Below are positions 1 through 8,615 of a stretch of DNA of 64,000 nucleotides, in pieces. Each line of letters begins with the position of its first letter. The first letter of the stretch is position 1. The DNA is from Anaerolineae bacterium (lineage in GTDB: Bacteria > Chloroflexota > Anaerolineae > Aggregatilineales > Phototrophicaceae): positions 1 to 64,000 of the forward strand of contig JALHNT010000022.1 of NCBI GenBank assembly GCA_022843385.1, read 5' to 3'. The translations under genes were made by a program, and so were the position numbers. The notes beneath the pieces are model-generated. The model was not told where the DNA came from, ran no database searches, and saw nothing but the letters and a program-made list of their open reading frames with translations.

Positions 1-86
1 TCAAAAAAGCCAGCAAAACCTGCCCCGACATCATTCACAATATCAATCAGCAAATCAACAATATGCGTAATTCTAAATCCGTTTAA

Positions 87-1295
87 CTATAGTTCACCCG
101 TTTCAACATCAATGATGACCATCTCCACCGCTGGCAGACAGCCGGGATAGACGTTGGCCGCGACATACCGACTGTCCGGCGACCAGACAGGAGGTTCTAT
201 CCACACGTTGGCATTCTGAACCGCATAATCAACCACGCTGTTCAGCGCAGCATCGATAAGGGTCAAGCGATTGGGCCATGTGACGCCGATAGTCCGTGCG
301 TCCGGCGACCATAACCCCCAGCCAGCCCAATTATCAGAACGCAGAACCTCGCGGTTGGAGCAATCAGCGGCGCGAACCCGGTGCAAAATCGTGATCATTC
401 CTTGCCTTTCTCGCCACAGCAGTTCATTGCCTGACGACCAATCCAGTAGATAACCCTGGCTGCCAGATACAACATCGACACCGCATTGCTTGCCTGTAAG
501 CCGATCAACAATCTTGAGCTTTTCCCTTCCGCCCGAAGCCTGAATGTCAATAAATGCGAAATACTGACTGTCATCCGACCACACAAGACCCTTATTTCTA
601 AGTTCAGTATCAATCGTCAGAACAATCCTTCCAGTAGTCAGGTCAACGAAATCCAGCCACGTGTCTTGAATCGTGCCAGTCGCTTCATTCAGGGTACTGC
701 CCGGAACGACAGCATATCTTCGGTCAGGCGACAGCCAACTTTGCCCGATATTCCACAGACCGCGGCTGCCCTGGTCGGTGTACACATCTTCGAGCCGGTC
801 GTCTGCCAGCGAGTAACGCCAGAGCGTCCTGTAGGTATGGAAAATCACCGCCGAGCTATCCAGTGACCATTCGAGATAGAACAATGGGTTCGCATTGACG
901 GGAAATTCCCTGGTTTCGCCAGAGAAAACATCCTGAATGATGACTTGCCCTACATCGCTGGCGTATTCGCTCAACGTGTAAGCGACATACTGGCCGTTCG
1001 GCGACCATATATGACGATTCGCAAAGAGGCCGTGCGGCGAAAGCGGTCGGGCGAGATGAGTGTTCAGATCTACCAGATGCAATGCCTTATCACCTAGTAT
1101 CAGCAGTTGATCGCCGGAAGGTGACCACGCGCCATTGATCCAGCTCATATCGCGTAACTCCATCTCGAACGCCGTCTCCGCTGGACGCTCTACCCCCGTC
1201 GTCACCGGAAACACCAGCAGCCGCAGCAGGCCGATGCCCCCCAGCAGCCCCAGCACCAACCCCACCGCCACCCGTACCCACCCGCGCGTCAGCAT
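87..1295 (-). CDS. Membrane-anchored PD40/TolB-like beta-propeller protein, C-terminally short paralogue
   Basis: A 402-residue protein with one N-terminal membrane segment (about residues 9-30), so probably anchored with the rest outside the cytoplasm. The body repeats blades of the kind WSPNGQYVAY, WSPDSRYVAA and WSLDSSAVIF, typical of PD40/WD40-like propellers of the TolB type. It is a close tandem paralogue of the next gene (1306-2640). It ends at DVETGEL, about 40 residues earlier than that paralogue, where the paralogue continues with an extra strand. The start is preceded by AAAGGTG at suitable spacing. It is the last gene of a minus-strand cluster, 10 bases after the upstream gene. 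No catalytic motif is visible. The role is unknown; binding of a ligand or partner at the cell surface is only a guess. Confidence 0.8.
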   Translation of the reverse strand: MLTRGWVRVAVGLVLGLLGGIGLLRLLVFPVTTGVERPAETAFEMELRDMSWINGAWSPSGDQLLILGDKALHLVDLNTHLARPLSPHGLFANRHIWSPNGQYVAYTLSEYASDVGQVIIQDVFSGETREFPVNANPLFYLEWSLDSSAVIFHTYRTLWRYSLADDRLEDVYTDQGSRGLWNIGQSWLSPDRRYAVVPGSTLNEATGTIQDTWLDFVDLTTGRIVLTIDTELRNKGLVWSDDSQYFAFIDIQASGGREKLKIVDRLTGKQCGVDVVSGSQGYLLDWSSGNELLWRERQGMITILHRVRAADCSNREVLRSDNWAGWGLWSPDARTIGVTWPNRLTLIDAALNSVVDYAVQNANVWIEPPVWSPDSRYVAANVYPGCLPAVEMVIIDVETGEL

Positions 1296-1305
1296 CGTGT
1301 CACCT

Positions 1306-2640
1306 TTACGGACAGTGTTGGGCAGCTACGATACTTGAGTTGACCCATTTGGCGTAAGCCATCTGCAACTGACTATCCGCCGTCCAGTGGATGTTGCCCA
1401 TGAAGCCACCGGTTCGTGCAGACTTCTTGTATCTTAGTTGACCCGTTTCAACATCAATGATGACGATCTCCACCGCTGGCGGACAGCCGGGATAGACGCT
1501 GGCCGCGACATACCGACTGTCAGGCGACCAGACCGGTGGTTCAAACCAGCTGACGGCACTGGGAACCGCATAATCAACCGCGCGGTTCAGTGAGGCATCC
1601 ATAATTGTCAGGCGACCGAGCGAAGTGATGGCGATATACCGATCGTCCGGCGACCACAAGCCCCAACTGTCCCAGTTTTTTGAGCGCAGAATCTCTGTAT
1701 TGGCGCAATGACTGGCGCGAGTCTGGTGCAAGATCAAGTTCTCTGTATCTTCTTCTCGCCACAGAAGTTCATTATCTGATGACCAATCCAGCAGATAGCC
1801 ACTGTTACCAGAGTCAAGATCTAGGCTGCATCGTTCACCAGTAATCCGATCAACGATTTTGAGTTGTTGATTTCCGCTCGAAGCCTGAATTCCAATGTAA
1901 GCAAAATACTGGCTGTCATCCGACCACATCAGATCAGTAATGATAAGCCCGGTATCAATTGTCGGAACAACCCTTGCAATGGTCAGATCAACGAAATCCA
2001 GCAATGTATCTTGAATTGTGCCAGTCGCTTCATTCTGGGTGCCGCTCAAAACGACAGCATATCTTCGGTCAGGCGACAGCGAACTTTGCCAGACATTCCA
2101 CTGCCCGCTGCTCTTGTGGTCGATGTGCAAGCCTTTGAGGCTGTCATCCGGCAGCGAGTAACGCCAGAGAGTCCAATCGGCTTGGAAGACCACCGCTAAG
2201 CCATCCAGCGACCATTCGAGATAATGTACTTTCTGCATATTCAAGTTGATTTCCCTGGTCCCGCCGGTGAATACATCCTGAATGTTGACCTGATCCGCGC
2301 TACCGTAAAAGTCGACTAAGACATAAGCAACATATTGACCATTCGGGGACCAAACTGGGCGAAGGGCGCTGCGGCCGTGCGGCGAGAGCGGTTGAGAGAG
2401 CCGCCTGTTCACATCCACCAGATACAAGGCGTCGAGACCACGTATCAGCAGTTGACCGCCCGAAGGTGACCACGCGCCATTGATCCAGGGAATATCGCGC
2501 AAGCGCATCTCGAACGCTGTTTCCGCCGGACGCTCTACCTCCGTCGTCACCGGAAACACCAGCAGCCGCAGCAGGCCGATGCACCCCAGCAGCCCCAGCA
2601 CCAACCCCATCGCCAGCCGTACCCACCCGCGCGTCAACAT
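1306..2640 (-). CDS. Membrane-anchored PD40/TolB-like beta-propeller protein
   Basis: A 444-residue paralogue of the downstream gene. The N-terminal anchor is nearly identical (MLTRGWVRLAMGLVLGLLG and on to about residue 30), followed by PD40-type blades (WSPSGGQLLI, WSPNGQYVAY, WSSDNELLW, WSPDSRYVAA). Unlike its neighbour it keeps a C-terminal extension of about 40 residues with a further HWTADSQLQMAY blade, so this may be the complete form. The start lies 4 bases after the stop of the SGNH hydrolase gene, with no clear ribosome site of its own, which suggests translational coupling in one minus-strand operon. Family function is not enzymatic; the biological role here is unknown. Confidence 0.82.
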   Translation of the reverse strand: MLTRGWVRLAMGLVLGLLGCIGLLRLLVFPVTTEVERPAETAFEMRLRDIPWINGAWSPSGGQLLIRGLDALYLVDVNRRLSQPLSPHGRSALRPVWSPNGQYVAYVLVDFYGSADQVNIQDVFTGGTREINLNMQKVHYLEWSLDGLAVVFQADWTLWRYSLPDDSLKGLHIDHKSSGQWNVWQSSLSPDRRYAVVLSGTQNEATGTIQDTLLDFVDLTIARVVPTIDTGLIITDLMWSDDSQYFAYIGIQASSGNQQLKIVDRITGERCSLDLDSGNSGYLLDWSSDNELLWREEDTENLILHQTRASHCANTEILRSKNWDSWGLWSPDDRYIAITSLGRLTIMDASLNRAVDYAVPSAVSWFEPPVWSPDSRYVAASVYPGCPPAVEIVIIDVETGQLRYKKSARTGGFMGNIHWTADSQLQMAYAKWVNSSIVAAQHCP

Positions 2641-2644
2641 GAGC

Positions 2645-3838
2645 CTACCCGCCCGCCGGCAGCGGGAAGTCCACCAGCGTCGAGCGCCACACCGCGTCCA
2701 GCATTTGCAGCGCCGTCAGGTTGCGGATGACATAGCCGGCGTACAGGTTCTCATCGCGGAAGTCCGCCGTTCCGTTCACCCCTTTGGCCGGGATCGAGGG
2801 ATGCACCCCGTCCTCGTCCAGCCCCAGCCCCGGCAGCCATTGCATCGCCGCGCCGTAATCCCACAGCGGCACCTGATACCGCCGCGCCAATTCGATTACC
2901 ACTTCATTGATGCGCCCGGTCTCGAACTCGTAACGGATGCGCGTCGGGATGGTGCTGATGATCGGCACCGTGCCGTTGGCGATGGTCGCGTCCAGGATGC
3001 GGCTCAGGTTGTACTCGTAAGTTTCAGCCGAGAGCAGCGAGGTATCATTGGTGCCGAACATGATGAGGGCAATCGCCGGGCGCATCACCCGGTACTCGCA
3101 ATCCAGCGGCGTCTCCTGATAAGCGCACACGCCGGAGGTGGCGAAGCGCGGCTGAAACACGGCGTCGCTCGTCCAGCCCACCCCGGCGGCCAGCGAGACA
3201 TTGTTGAACGACGACGTGCCATCCCGCCCCTCCAGCGCCGAGAAATGATCGATCACCATCTGGAGATGCTGGTAGCGATTGCCCAGGTTGTACACGCCGT
3301 AGCCGATGGGTTGCAGGAAAAAGCGCGACACGGTGATGCTGTCGCCGACTTTGGAGAAGTAATTGGGATGCACGCCGAGGAGCTGCCCGCGCGCCCAGAT
3401 CGTCTGGATATTGGTCACCACCTCCGGCGGCAGGTCATAGTGCGGCACCGGCAGCGTCTCGTCCACCAGCGCCGGGATCTGCGCCGGGTCGAGGCTGATG
3501 GTGACGAACTGGCTGACCACCCACCCCTGCTGTCCATCCGGCGTCCGCACATAGAGCCACTGGCTGTCCTTCGTCCGTCCCGTGATCGTCAGCTCAGTCC
3601 CGGGCTTCAGCCCATCCAGCACCTCGCTCTCCAGCGTCGGCGCCGTCCGCAGCCGCAGCATCGTATCCATCGGCATCACCACCCCATCCGCCGTGTCCTG
3701 TGCCACCAGCAAGGGCGTCGGCAACAGAAACAGCAGGCTCGCCAGCATCACCAGACACAGGCCGGCGGTTCTTGCGCCCCTCGCCCTGAGGAAGAGGCTG
3801 CGCAGCGGGGGGTGAGGGCAATAACGATTCATAACCAT
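2645..3838 (-). CDS. Secreted SH3b-SGNH/GDSL-type hydrolase
   Basis: A 397-residue protein. Residues 1-47 form a long signal region with hydrophobic core LVMLASLLFLL and a likely cut after LLVAQ. Residues about 55-112 match a bacterial SH3 (SH3b) domain (LRLRTAPTLESEVL ... QGWVVSQFV), often a wall-binding module. The rest is an SGNH hydrolase: block I Gly-Asp-Ser at 165-167, block III GTND at 262-265, block V D343-x-x-H346 in DEDGVHPS. This supports a serine esterase or deacylase acting outside the cell, perhaps on an acylated polysaccharide or wall; the substrate is not visible. The signal peptide's first 25 or so residues are encoded by a REP-like repeat, so the true start is less certain than the body. 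First gene of the cluster with the two propeller genes. Confidence 0.85.
   Translation of the reverse strand: MVMNRYCPHPPLRSLFLRARGARTAGLCLVMLASLLFLLPTPLLVAQDTADGVVMPMDTMLRLRTAPTLESEVLDGLKPGTELTITGRTKDSQWLYVRTPDGQQGWVVSQFVTISLDPAQIPALVDETLPVPHYDLPPEVVTNIQTIWARGQLLGVHPNYFSKVGDSITVSRFFLQPIGYGVYNLGNRYQHLQMVIDHFSALEGRDGTSSFNNVSLAAGVGWTSDAVFQPRFATSGVCAYQETPLDCEYRVMRPAIALIMFGTNDTSLLSAETYEYNLSRILDATIANGTVPIISTIPTRIRYEFETGRINEVVIELARRYQVPLWDYGAAMQWLPGLGLDEDGVHPSIPAKGVNGTADFRDENLYAGYVIRNLTALQMLDAVWRSTLVDFPLPAGG
3774..3828. repeat. REP-like palindromic element overlapping the start of the SGNH gene
   Basis: Read on the minus strand, this stretch begins CCCTCACCCCCCGC and ends GGGCGAGGGGCGC, the layout of the CCTCACCCC...GGGG REP-like element seen at 44474-44542. 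Here it encodes residues about 6-22 of the SGNH protein (PHPPLRSLFLRARGAR), a sequence made by the repeat rather than typical of a signal peptide. Confidence 0.5.
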
Positions 3839-3995
3839 CCCTGTTCAATGGATTTGTTGACCTCTCAATCATAACCCACCTCACTTGCGCTTCGCCCGCC
3901 GCCTGCCCTACGCCTGACAGATGCGGTCAATCCGGTGTGTTTCACGCACTCGCGCTATCCCTTAAAAGCCTCCACAACAGACCCAGCAGGGCTTC

Positions 3996-4943
3996 CTAAG
4001 GTGTGATTGATGGTGTGATCGCAGGGGTGGAAGTAGATGGCGGAGTTGAACTTATTGTAGCTGTCGAAGTAGGACTTGGGGTCAAAGTTAACGTAATTGT
4101 GTTTCCTAATGGGCTGGTTGCTGCATCTTGTACATCATTAACCATAATCAGCGCAGCAATAATCGCCCCGGTAGCGCCTATTATTGCTGCAAGAATTATG
4201 TCTTTTTTAATCCACCCTAAAAATTTTCCTGCTACACTTTTATTTGCCTCTTCATTTTCTTGTCTTTTCAGATCTAAGCGTTTCTGCTCTGTGATTGCAA
4301 ACTCACCAGGCATCAGTTGGAGCGCATTTATTAGTCGTTTGCGGTTATCAGACCATTTTTCAATATGAGCTTGTAACCGCTCTTCAGCCGGTCCTCCGAA
4401 GGACACTACACCCGCTGATAGATGGAATATCTGCCTGGTGGATTTCATTTGAGGGCTATCAGACCCGAATGTCAATCGTATAGCTCGATAAATGAGTTGC
4501 TCAACGCGATCAAGCTCGTCATCTGCATACGGCGATTGAAGTAGCTCAGTTTCTTTCAATGCTTCGAGAAGCAGTAGTTTTCCTGTCTTTGCCCCGTTTC
4601 CTGAAGAATTGTCTGCATTTAATAGACTGGCATTCAGATCGCTCAGTAATACCCGCATTCCGATAAGAATTGATTCGATGTTTCCACGATGTGGCTGAAC
4701 ACGTCTCACAAACTGAATAGCAGACCGGACGCTGTTGGCATCCGAGGGAATTGAGTGCAGAAGTTTAAGATATTCGGAACGTATTCGGTAGAATTTCTCA
4801 ATTTGCCCCGAGGTCATCTTATAGGTTTGTCCGGGCCGTCTGTATCTGTCACTGGATTCGTCTGGGATACTTTCCAGAAGGCTCTCGGTTGATGATATGA
4901 TTTGGCGGACTTCGTTTGCGAAGTAATCAGTTGACTTGGACAC
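3996..4943 (-). CDS. Orphan protein with one C-terminal membrane segment and Ser/Thr/Pro tail
   Basis: A 315-residue protein I do not recognise. Residues 1-245 are soluble and mostly helical (several Leu/Ile-spaced segments, e.g. SAIQFVRRV and DRVEQLIYRAIRL). Residues about 249-267 are a membrane segment (DIILAAIIGATGAIIAALIM), and residues 281-315 are almost only Thr, Ser, Pro and Ile. The topology suggests a cytoplasmic helical domain anchored at its C end with a low-complexity tail outside. The DNA is AT-richer than neighbouring genes and the gene stands alone beside repeat copy A, which suggests an accessory acquisition. Function unknown. Confidence 0.7.
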   Translation of the reverse strand: MSKSTDYFANEVRQIISSTESLLESIPDESSDRYRRPGQTYKMTSGQIEKFYRIRSEYLKLLHSIPSDANSVRSAIQFVRRVQPHRGNIESILIGMRVLLSDLNASLLNADNSSGNGAKTGKLLLLEALKETELLQSPYADDELDRVEQLIYRAIRLTFGSDSPQMKSTRQIFHLSAGVVSFGGPAEERLQAHIEKWSDNRKRLINALQLMPGEFAITEQKRLDLKRQENEEANKSVAGKFLGWIKKDIILAAIIGATGAIIAALIMVNDVQDAATSPLGNTITLTLTPSPTSTATISSTPPSTSTPAITPSITP

Positions 4944-5134
4944 CCGCAGTATCCCTCGAGATATTAGTAATTCTAGTATTTAGAAGTGTATATCTGATCA
5001 AAAGCCCGCACAAGTCACTGTATTGATGGTCACTTTCCAATAGTGAACGACAGGTCAATGCCGTGCTGTGCTTTGATCTCGACTTCGCTAAACGCATCCA
5101 GCCAGCCTCACGCCTTCCCCCGCTTTCTGGGGGC

Positions 5135-5193
5135 TTGACAAGGATAGCCTATTTGTTCTACACTATAGCTAGTGGGAAACCCGTTTGTTTCCC
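5135..5193 (+). promoter_or_regulatory. Sigma70-like promoter followed by conserved hairpin (repeat copy A)
   Basis: TTGACA at 5135-5140, an 18-base spacer, TACACT at 5159-5164, then a hairpin GGGAAAC (5174-5180) / GTTTCCC (5187-5193) near the expected transcript start. The same layout recurs in copy B with TATAAT as the -10. No protein gene follows directly. Confidence 0.5.
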
Positions 5194-5361
5194 CGTGCAA
5201 CTTAACAACTGAAGATAGTCGCCAGTCATCAGTCAATAGTCGATAGACTGAAAGACTCGTCACTCGTCACCTATTACTCTTCACTTTCAACTTTGCACTT
5301 GAGTTGCCGGTCAACTGCTCCCGTGAGTTGGCCGCAGCCTCAATCGAATGTCCGGCGGCCA

Positions 5362-5426
5362 TGATTCACGAATCGCAAAATAAAGTGATGCGAATCTGAC
5401 GAATCTGACGAATCTTGTGAATCAAC
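5362..5426. repeat. 65-base module with TGATTCAC termini and tandem GAATCTGAC units
   Basis: Begins TGATTCAC and ends GTGAATCA (8-base terminal inverted repeat) and holds consecutive GAATCTGAC units. Related copies are at 24111-24176 and 51504-51566, and a decayed one near 51806-51843. Confidence 0.65.
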
Positions 5427-5450
5427 GCTCCGTTTTCTCTCGGTGTCCTC

Positions 5451-5953
5451 TGTGGTTCAATGATTCCGGCGGCGGATGTCGGCGCAGCGCTCCCGTCGTT
5501 ACGCCACCGCAAATGTCGATCCGCCGGCGGCAGATCGGGAGTGCGAAGTGAAAGTCTCGGTTTGCTCTCAGTGTTCTCTGTGTTTGTCTTTATGTCTGTC
5601 CGACGACGACGACGACACAACCGGTGAGGGAAAAGTTCACAAAAGGCACTTGTGACTTTGACGACTTTGACGACTTTTCTCAATCGTCTTCTTCTGGACT
5701 ATCGACTGACGACTGATGCACAAACTGCAAAAAGGACGATGCAGAATTTGCTGCATTTGCAGAAACTTGCGCAGCTTTCCTCTGATTTCTCTCAGTGTCC
5801 TCTGCGCCTCTGTGGTCGGTTATTCTTCTTTCCTGGCGCTCCTGGCGGTGAGTCGACTCCCTCCAATCAGCAAAATCAGCAGCAATCGAGCCGTGACTGG
5901 CAGAATGCACGACCTGTGTTAAACTACCCGGCGCAGACAGACAGGCACGGGTA
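5451..5953. other. Gene-free spacer made of repeat words
   Basis: No supported gene. It holds GACGAC trinucleotide runs (5597-5615), GACTTTGAC repeats (5654-5675), a CTGCAAAAAGGA...TGCAGAAA module near 5722-5766 also seen near 24033-24077, and the CTCTGCGCCTCTGTGG word string near 5800-5815 that recurs near 51980-52000. The TrkA start follows at the right edge. Confidence 0.6.
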
Positions 5954-6361
5954 ATGGCACCAAATCTACACATCGTCATCGTCGGCTGTGGACGGTTGGG
6001 CGGGCTGCTGGCGAACCAGTTGAGCGAGGCCGGCAATGCCGTCGTCATCGTCGATCGCAGCAGCGCCCGCTTCGACAAGCTATCGATCAACTTCACCGGC
6101 TTCAAGGTCGTCGGCGACGCGGTGGAGCTGCATGTGTTGCAGGAAGCCAACGTCGATCAGGCCGATTGTCTCTTCGCCACCACCAGCCACGACAACACCA
6201 ACCTGATGGTGGCGCAGGTCGCCCGCACCCTGTTCAACGTCCCGCGCGTCGTCGCCCGCGTCTTCGACCCCCGGCGCGAGGCCATTTACCGGCAGTTCGG
6301 CATCCAGACCATCAGCCCGACCAAGCTCTCGGCGGATGCTTTCATCAAGGTGTTGACCTGA
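5954..6361 (+). CDS. TrkA-type RCK_N potassium-channel regulatory protein (N domain only)
   Basis: A 135-residue protein consisting of one Rossmann-fold RCK_N domain. The nucleotide loop GCGRLGG lies at residues 11-17 and is followed by an acidic strand end (VVIVDR). Known family role: gating Trk/Ktr potassium uptake by binding NAD(H) or adenine nucleotides on the cytoplasmic side. It lacks the RCK_C domain usual in TrkA. It is first in a three-gene operon; the next gene starts one base after its stop. The start follows directly after a repeat-rich spacer and has only a weak ribosome site. Confidence 0.88.
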   Translation: MAPNLHIVIVGCGRLGGLLANQLSEAGNAVVIVDRSSARFDKLSINFTGFKVVGDAVELHVLQEANVDQADCLFATTSHDNTNLMVAQVARTLFNVPRVVARVFDPRREAIYRQFGIQTISPTKLSADAFIKVLT

Positions 6362-6362
6362 T

Positions 6363-7019
6363 ATGCGCGTCATCATCATCGGCGGCGACCGCACCGTCTA
6401 CTTCCTGGCGCGTCAGTTCGTGCGTCAGGATCATCACGTCGTCATCATCAACCGCGACGCCCCCACCAGCCGCGAACTGGCTGAACGCACCAAAGCGACG
6501 GTAGTGCTGGGCGATGGCACCGATGTCACCCGGCTGGAAGAAGCTGGCGCCCGCCAGGCCGATGTGCTGCTGGCGCTGACGCCACACGACGAGGATAACC
6601 TGGTCGCCTGCCAGATCGCCCAGCGCATGTTCGGCATCCCGCGCACCATCGCCCAGGTCAACGACCCGGATAACGAGCCAGTGTTTCAGAAGCTTGGCAT
6701 CAGCGCCACCGTGTCCTCCGCCCGCATCATCGGCTCGATCATCGAACAGGAGACCAGCTTCGAGGATGTCACCGGCTTTGTCTCATTGGCGCGGGGCAAG
6801 GTTAATGTCTCGGAAGTCCATCTGCACGCCGGAGCACCGGCCATCGGTCAGACGCTCCAGCAGCTCGAACTGGAAGGCGGCTCGCTCATCGCCTGCATCA
6901 TCCGCAACGAGGCCGTCATCATCCCGCGCGGCTCGACAGTACTTCAGCAGGATGACCATCTGGTGCTCATCAGTCAGCCGGAACATCAGCAGGCTGATCT
7001 GGAAACGCTGTGCGGGTGA
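6363..7019 (+). CDS. trkA: TrkA family potassium uptake protein (RCK_N + RCK_C)
   Basis: A 218-residue protein with RCK_N (about 1-120) and RCK_C (about 135-215). The second half has the TrkA-C pattern (GAPAIGQTLQQLELEGGSL ... ILQQDDHLVLI-like end). Odd: the usual Gly-rich nucleotide loop is altered to GGDRTVYFLA, so this subunit may bind nucleotide differently from its neighbour, whose loop is intact. Together the two RCK proteins probably form a mixed ring beneath TrkH. Coupled to the next gene by a 3-base gap. Confidence 0.9.
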   Translation: MRVIIIGGDRTVYFLARQFVRQDHHVVIINRDAPTSRELAERTKATVVLGDGTDVTRLEEAGARQADVLLALTPHDEDNLVACQIAQRMFGIPRTIAQVNDPDNEPVFQKLGISATVSSARIIGSIIEQETSFEDVTGFVSLARGKVNVSEVHLHAGAPAIGQTLQQLELEGGSLIACIIRNEAVIIPRGSTVLQQDDHLVLISQPEHQQADLETLCG

Positions 7020-7022
7020 TGT

Positions 7023-8507
7023 GTGCGCTACCGTGATTATCTGCGCGAACGCTACCGGGCGCTGCTCAGTTACGCCGGGCTGCTGACAGCCATCGTCGGC
7101 GGTCTGTATCTGATGCCGCTGCTGCTCCTGCCCTTCTATCCTGACGAAGTCCGTTATGCTGGCAGCTTCCTCATCGCTGGACTGCCGCTGATCGTGTTGG
7201 GCGGCGCAGCCTGGCGCTGGCTCCGCTCACCGGAAGCGGCCTCGCTCACGATTCAGGAGAGCGCCGTGGTTGTGGTGCTGGTGTGGCTGATCGCCCTGTT
7301 CGTCGGCACCGAACCCTTCATCCTCGATAACAACCTGACCTTCACCCAGGCCTTCTTTGAATCGACCAGCGGCTGGACAACCACCGGCCTGTCGGTGGTG
7401 AATGTCGAGGAAGCGCCGCGCCTGACATTGTTCTATCGCAGCTTCATCCAACTGGCGGGCGGGGCCGGCTTCGCCATTATCGCCGTCAGCGCCGTCACCG
7501 GCATGTCCGGGGGTGGCATCAGTGCCGCCGAGGGCCGCAGCGACCAGCTCGCCCCGCATGTTCGGCGCTCGTCGGCCATCGTCCTCGGCCTGTACTCGGC
7601 CTATACCATCAGCGGGGTACTTGGGCTGCGGCTGGCCGGGATGGGCTGGTTCGATGCCGTCAATCATGCCTTCGCGGCTATCGCCGGTGGGGGCTTCTCC
7701 ACCCGCGCTGCCGGGGTAGCGTATTGGGATAACGCGGCGGTCGAAGCGGTACTGATGATCCTGATGCTCCTCGGAGCGACCAACTTCCTGGTGGCCTACA
7801 CCTTCCTGCGCGGGCAGTTCCGGCTGGCGCTGCGCAGCGGCGAAGTGCGGCTAATGGCCGGGCTGATCGTCGGCTCGGTGGTGCTGCTGTTGATCGTCTT
7901 CGCCGGGGCGCTCTATCCCTCGTTCGACAAAGCCCTGCGCGTCGCGCTGTTCGAGACCGTCTCCTCTATCAGCACCACCGGCTTCTCCAGCGTCACTTAT
8001 GCCAACTGGCCGGATTTTGGCGTGGTGGTGCTGACGGTGCTGATGCTCATGGGGGGCGGCTCCGGCTCTACCGCCGGCGGGATGAAGCTGCTGCGCGTCT
8101 ACATCCTCTACAAGGCAGTCGAGTGGGAAATCCGCAAGGCCTTCATGCCGCCGCACATGGTCAACGAACCGGCCATCTGGCAGGGTAACCGCCGTGAACT
8201 GCTCAGTGATCGTCAGGTGCGGCAGACGGCGCTGTTCGTCACGCTGTACCTGCTGGTGTTTCTGCTGGGTTCCGGTCTGTTCATGGCCTATGGCTACACC
8301 ATGCGCGACAGCTTCTTCGAGTTCGGCAGCGCCCTCGCCACCACTGGTCTGACCATCGGCGTCACCCGCCCAGACATGCCCGAAGTCCTGCTCTGGGCCA
8401 TGTCATTCGCCATGCTGTTGGGCCGCCTTGAGTTCTTCACCTTGATCGTCGGCCTGCTCAAACTGCTCAACGACTCGCGCACGATGCTGTTCAGCCGCGA
8501 CAAATAG
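7023..8507 (+). CDS. trkH: TrkH/KtrB-type potassium transporter membrane subunit
   Basis: A 494-residue integral membrane protein with about 8-10 membrane segments. Four selectivity-filter loops are recognisable: STSGWTTTGLS, AIAGGGFSTR, SSISTTGFSS and ALATTGLTIG, the hallmark of the SKT superfamily with its four membrane-pore-membrane repeats. It forms the ion path of a Trk/Ktr potassium (or potassium/sodium) uptake system gated by the two RCK proteins encoded just upstream. It starts with GTG, 3 bases after the trkA stop. A weak hairpin (8518-8524/8538-8544) follows the stop. Confidence 0.93.
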   Translation: MRYRDYLRERYRALLSYAGLLTAIVGGLYLMPLLLLPFYPDEVRYAGSFLIAGLPLIVLGGAAWRWLRSPEAASLTIQESAVVVVLVWLIALFVGTEPFILDNNLTFTQAFFESTSGWTTTGLSVVNVEEAPRLTLFYRSFIQLAGGAGFAIIAVSAVTGMSGGGISAAEGRSDQLAPHVRRSSAIVLGLYSAYTISGVLGLRLAGMGWFDAVNHAFAAIAGGGFSTRAAGVAYWDNAAVEAVLMILMLLGATNFLVAYTFLRGQFRLALRSGEVRLMAGLIVGSVVLLLIVFAGALYPSFDKALRVALFETVSSISTTGFSSVTYANWPDFGVVVLTVLMLMGGGSGSTAGGMKLLRVYILYKAVEWEIRKAFMPPHMVNEPAIWQGNRRELLSDRQVRQTALFVTLYLLVFLLGSGLFMAYGYTMRDSFFEFGSALATTGLTIGVTRPDMPEVLLWAMSFAMLLGRLEFFTLIVGLLKLLNDSRTMLFSRDK

Positions 8508-8615
8508 CGCTCGTGATGAATGTCACCCTCGCTTAAGGACATTCGCAAGGCTACAACGCACCCCAAAAGCCTTAACATTGCCGGTTAACTGGCTTTACCC
8601 CAAAGGAGAATACTC

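Larger units (their letters stand above)
5129..5450 (+). repeat. Long dispersed noncoding repeat, copy A
   Basis: Similar over about 300 bases to copy B at 51258-51580. Shared parts in order: a CCCCC/GGGGG hairpin, a sigma70-like promoter, a GGGAAAC/GTTTCCC hairpin, the box CCCCGTGCAACTTAACA, a low-complexity stretch of CAGTC, ACTCGTCAC and CACTTTCAAC words, the box GGTCAACTGCTCCCGTGAGTT, and the 65-base GAATCTGAC module (5362-5426). No credible reading frame spans it. The conserved promoter and hairpin point to a small RNA or a mobile noncoding element. Confidence 0.65.

Noticed and set aside
2480..3874. Long plus-strand open frame of 464 codons opposite the SGNH hydrolase gene
   Set aside because: Arg/His/Gln-rich composition without domains, typical of antisense of a GC-rich gene; the minus strand has clear SGNH motifs.
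5597..5615. GACGACGAC runs as a possible CRISPR or tandem-repeat array
   Set aside because: Simple trinucleotide repeat without spacers of regular length.
5680..6150. Minus-strand frame of 156 codons over the spacer and trkA start
   Set aside because: Built from repeat words and antisense of trkA.
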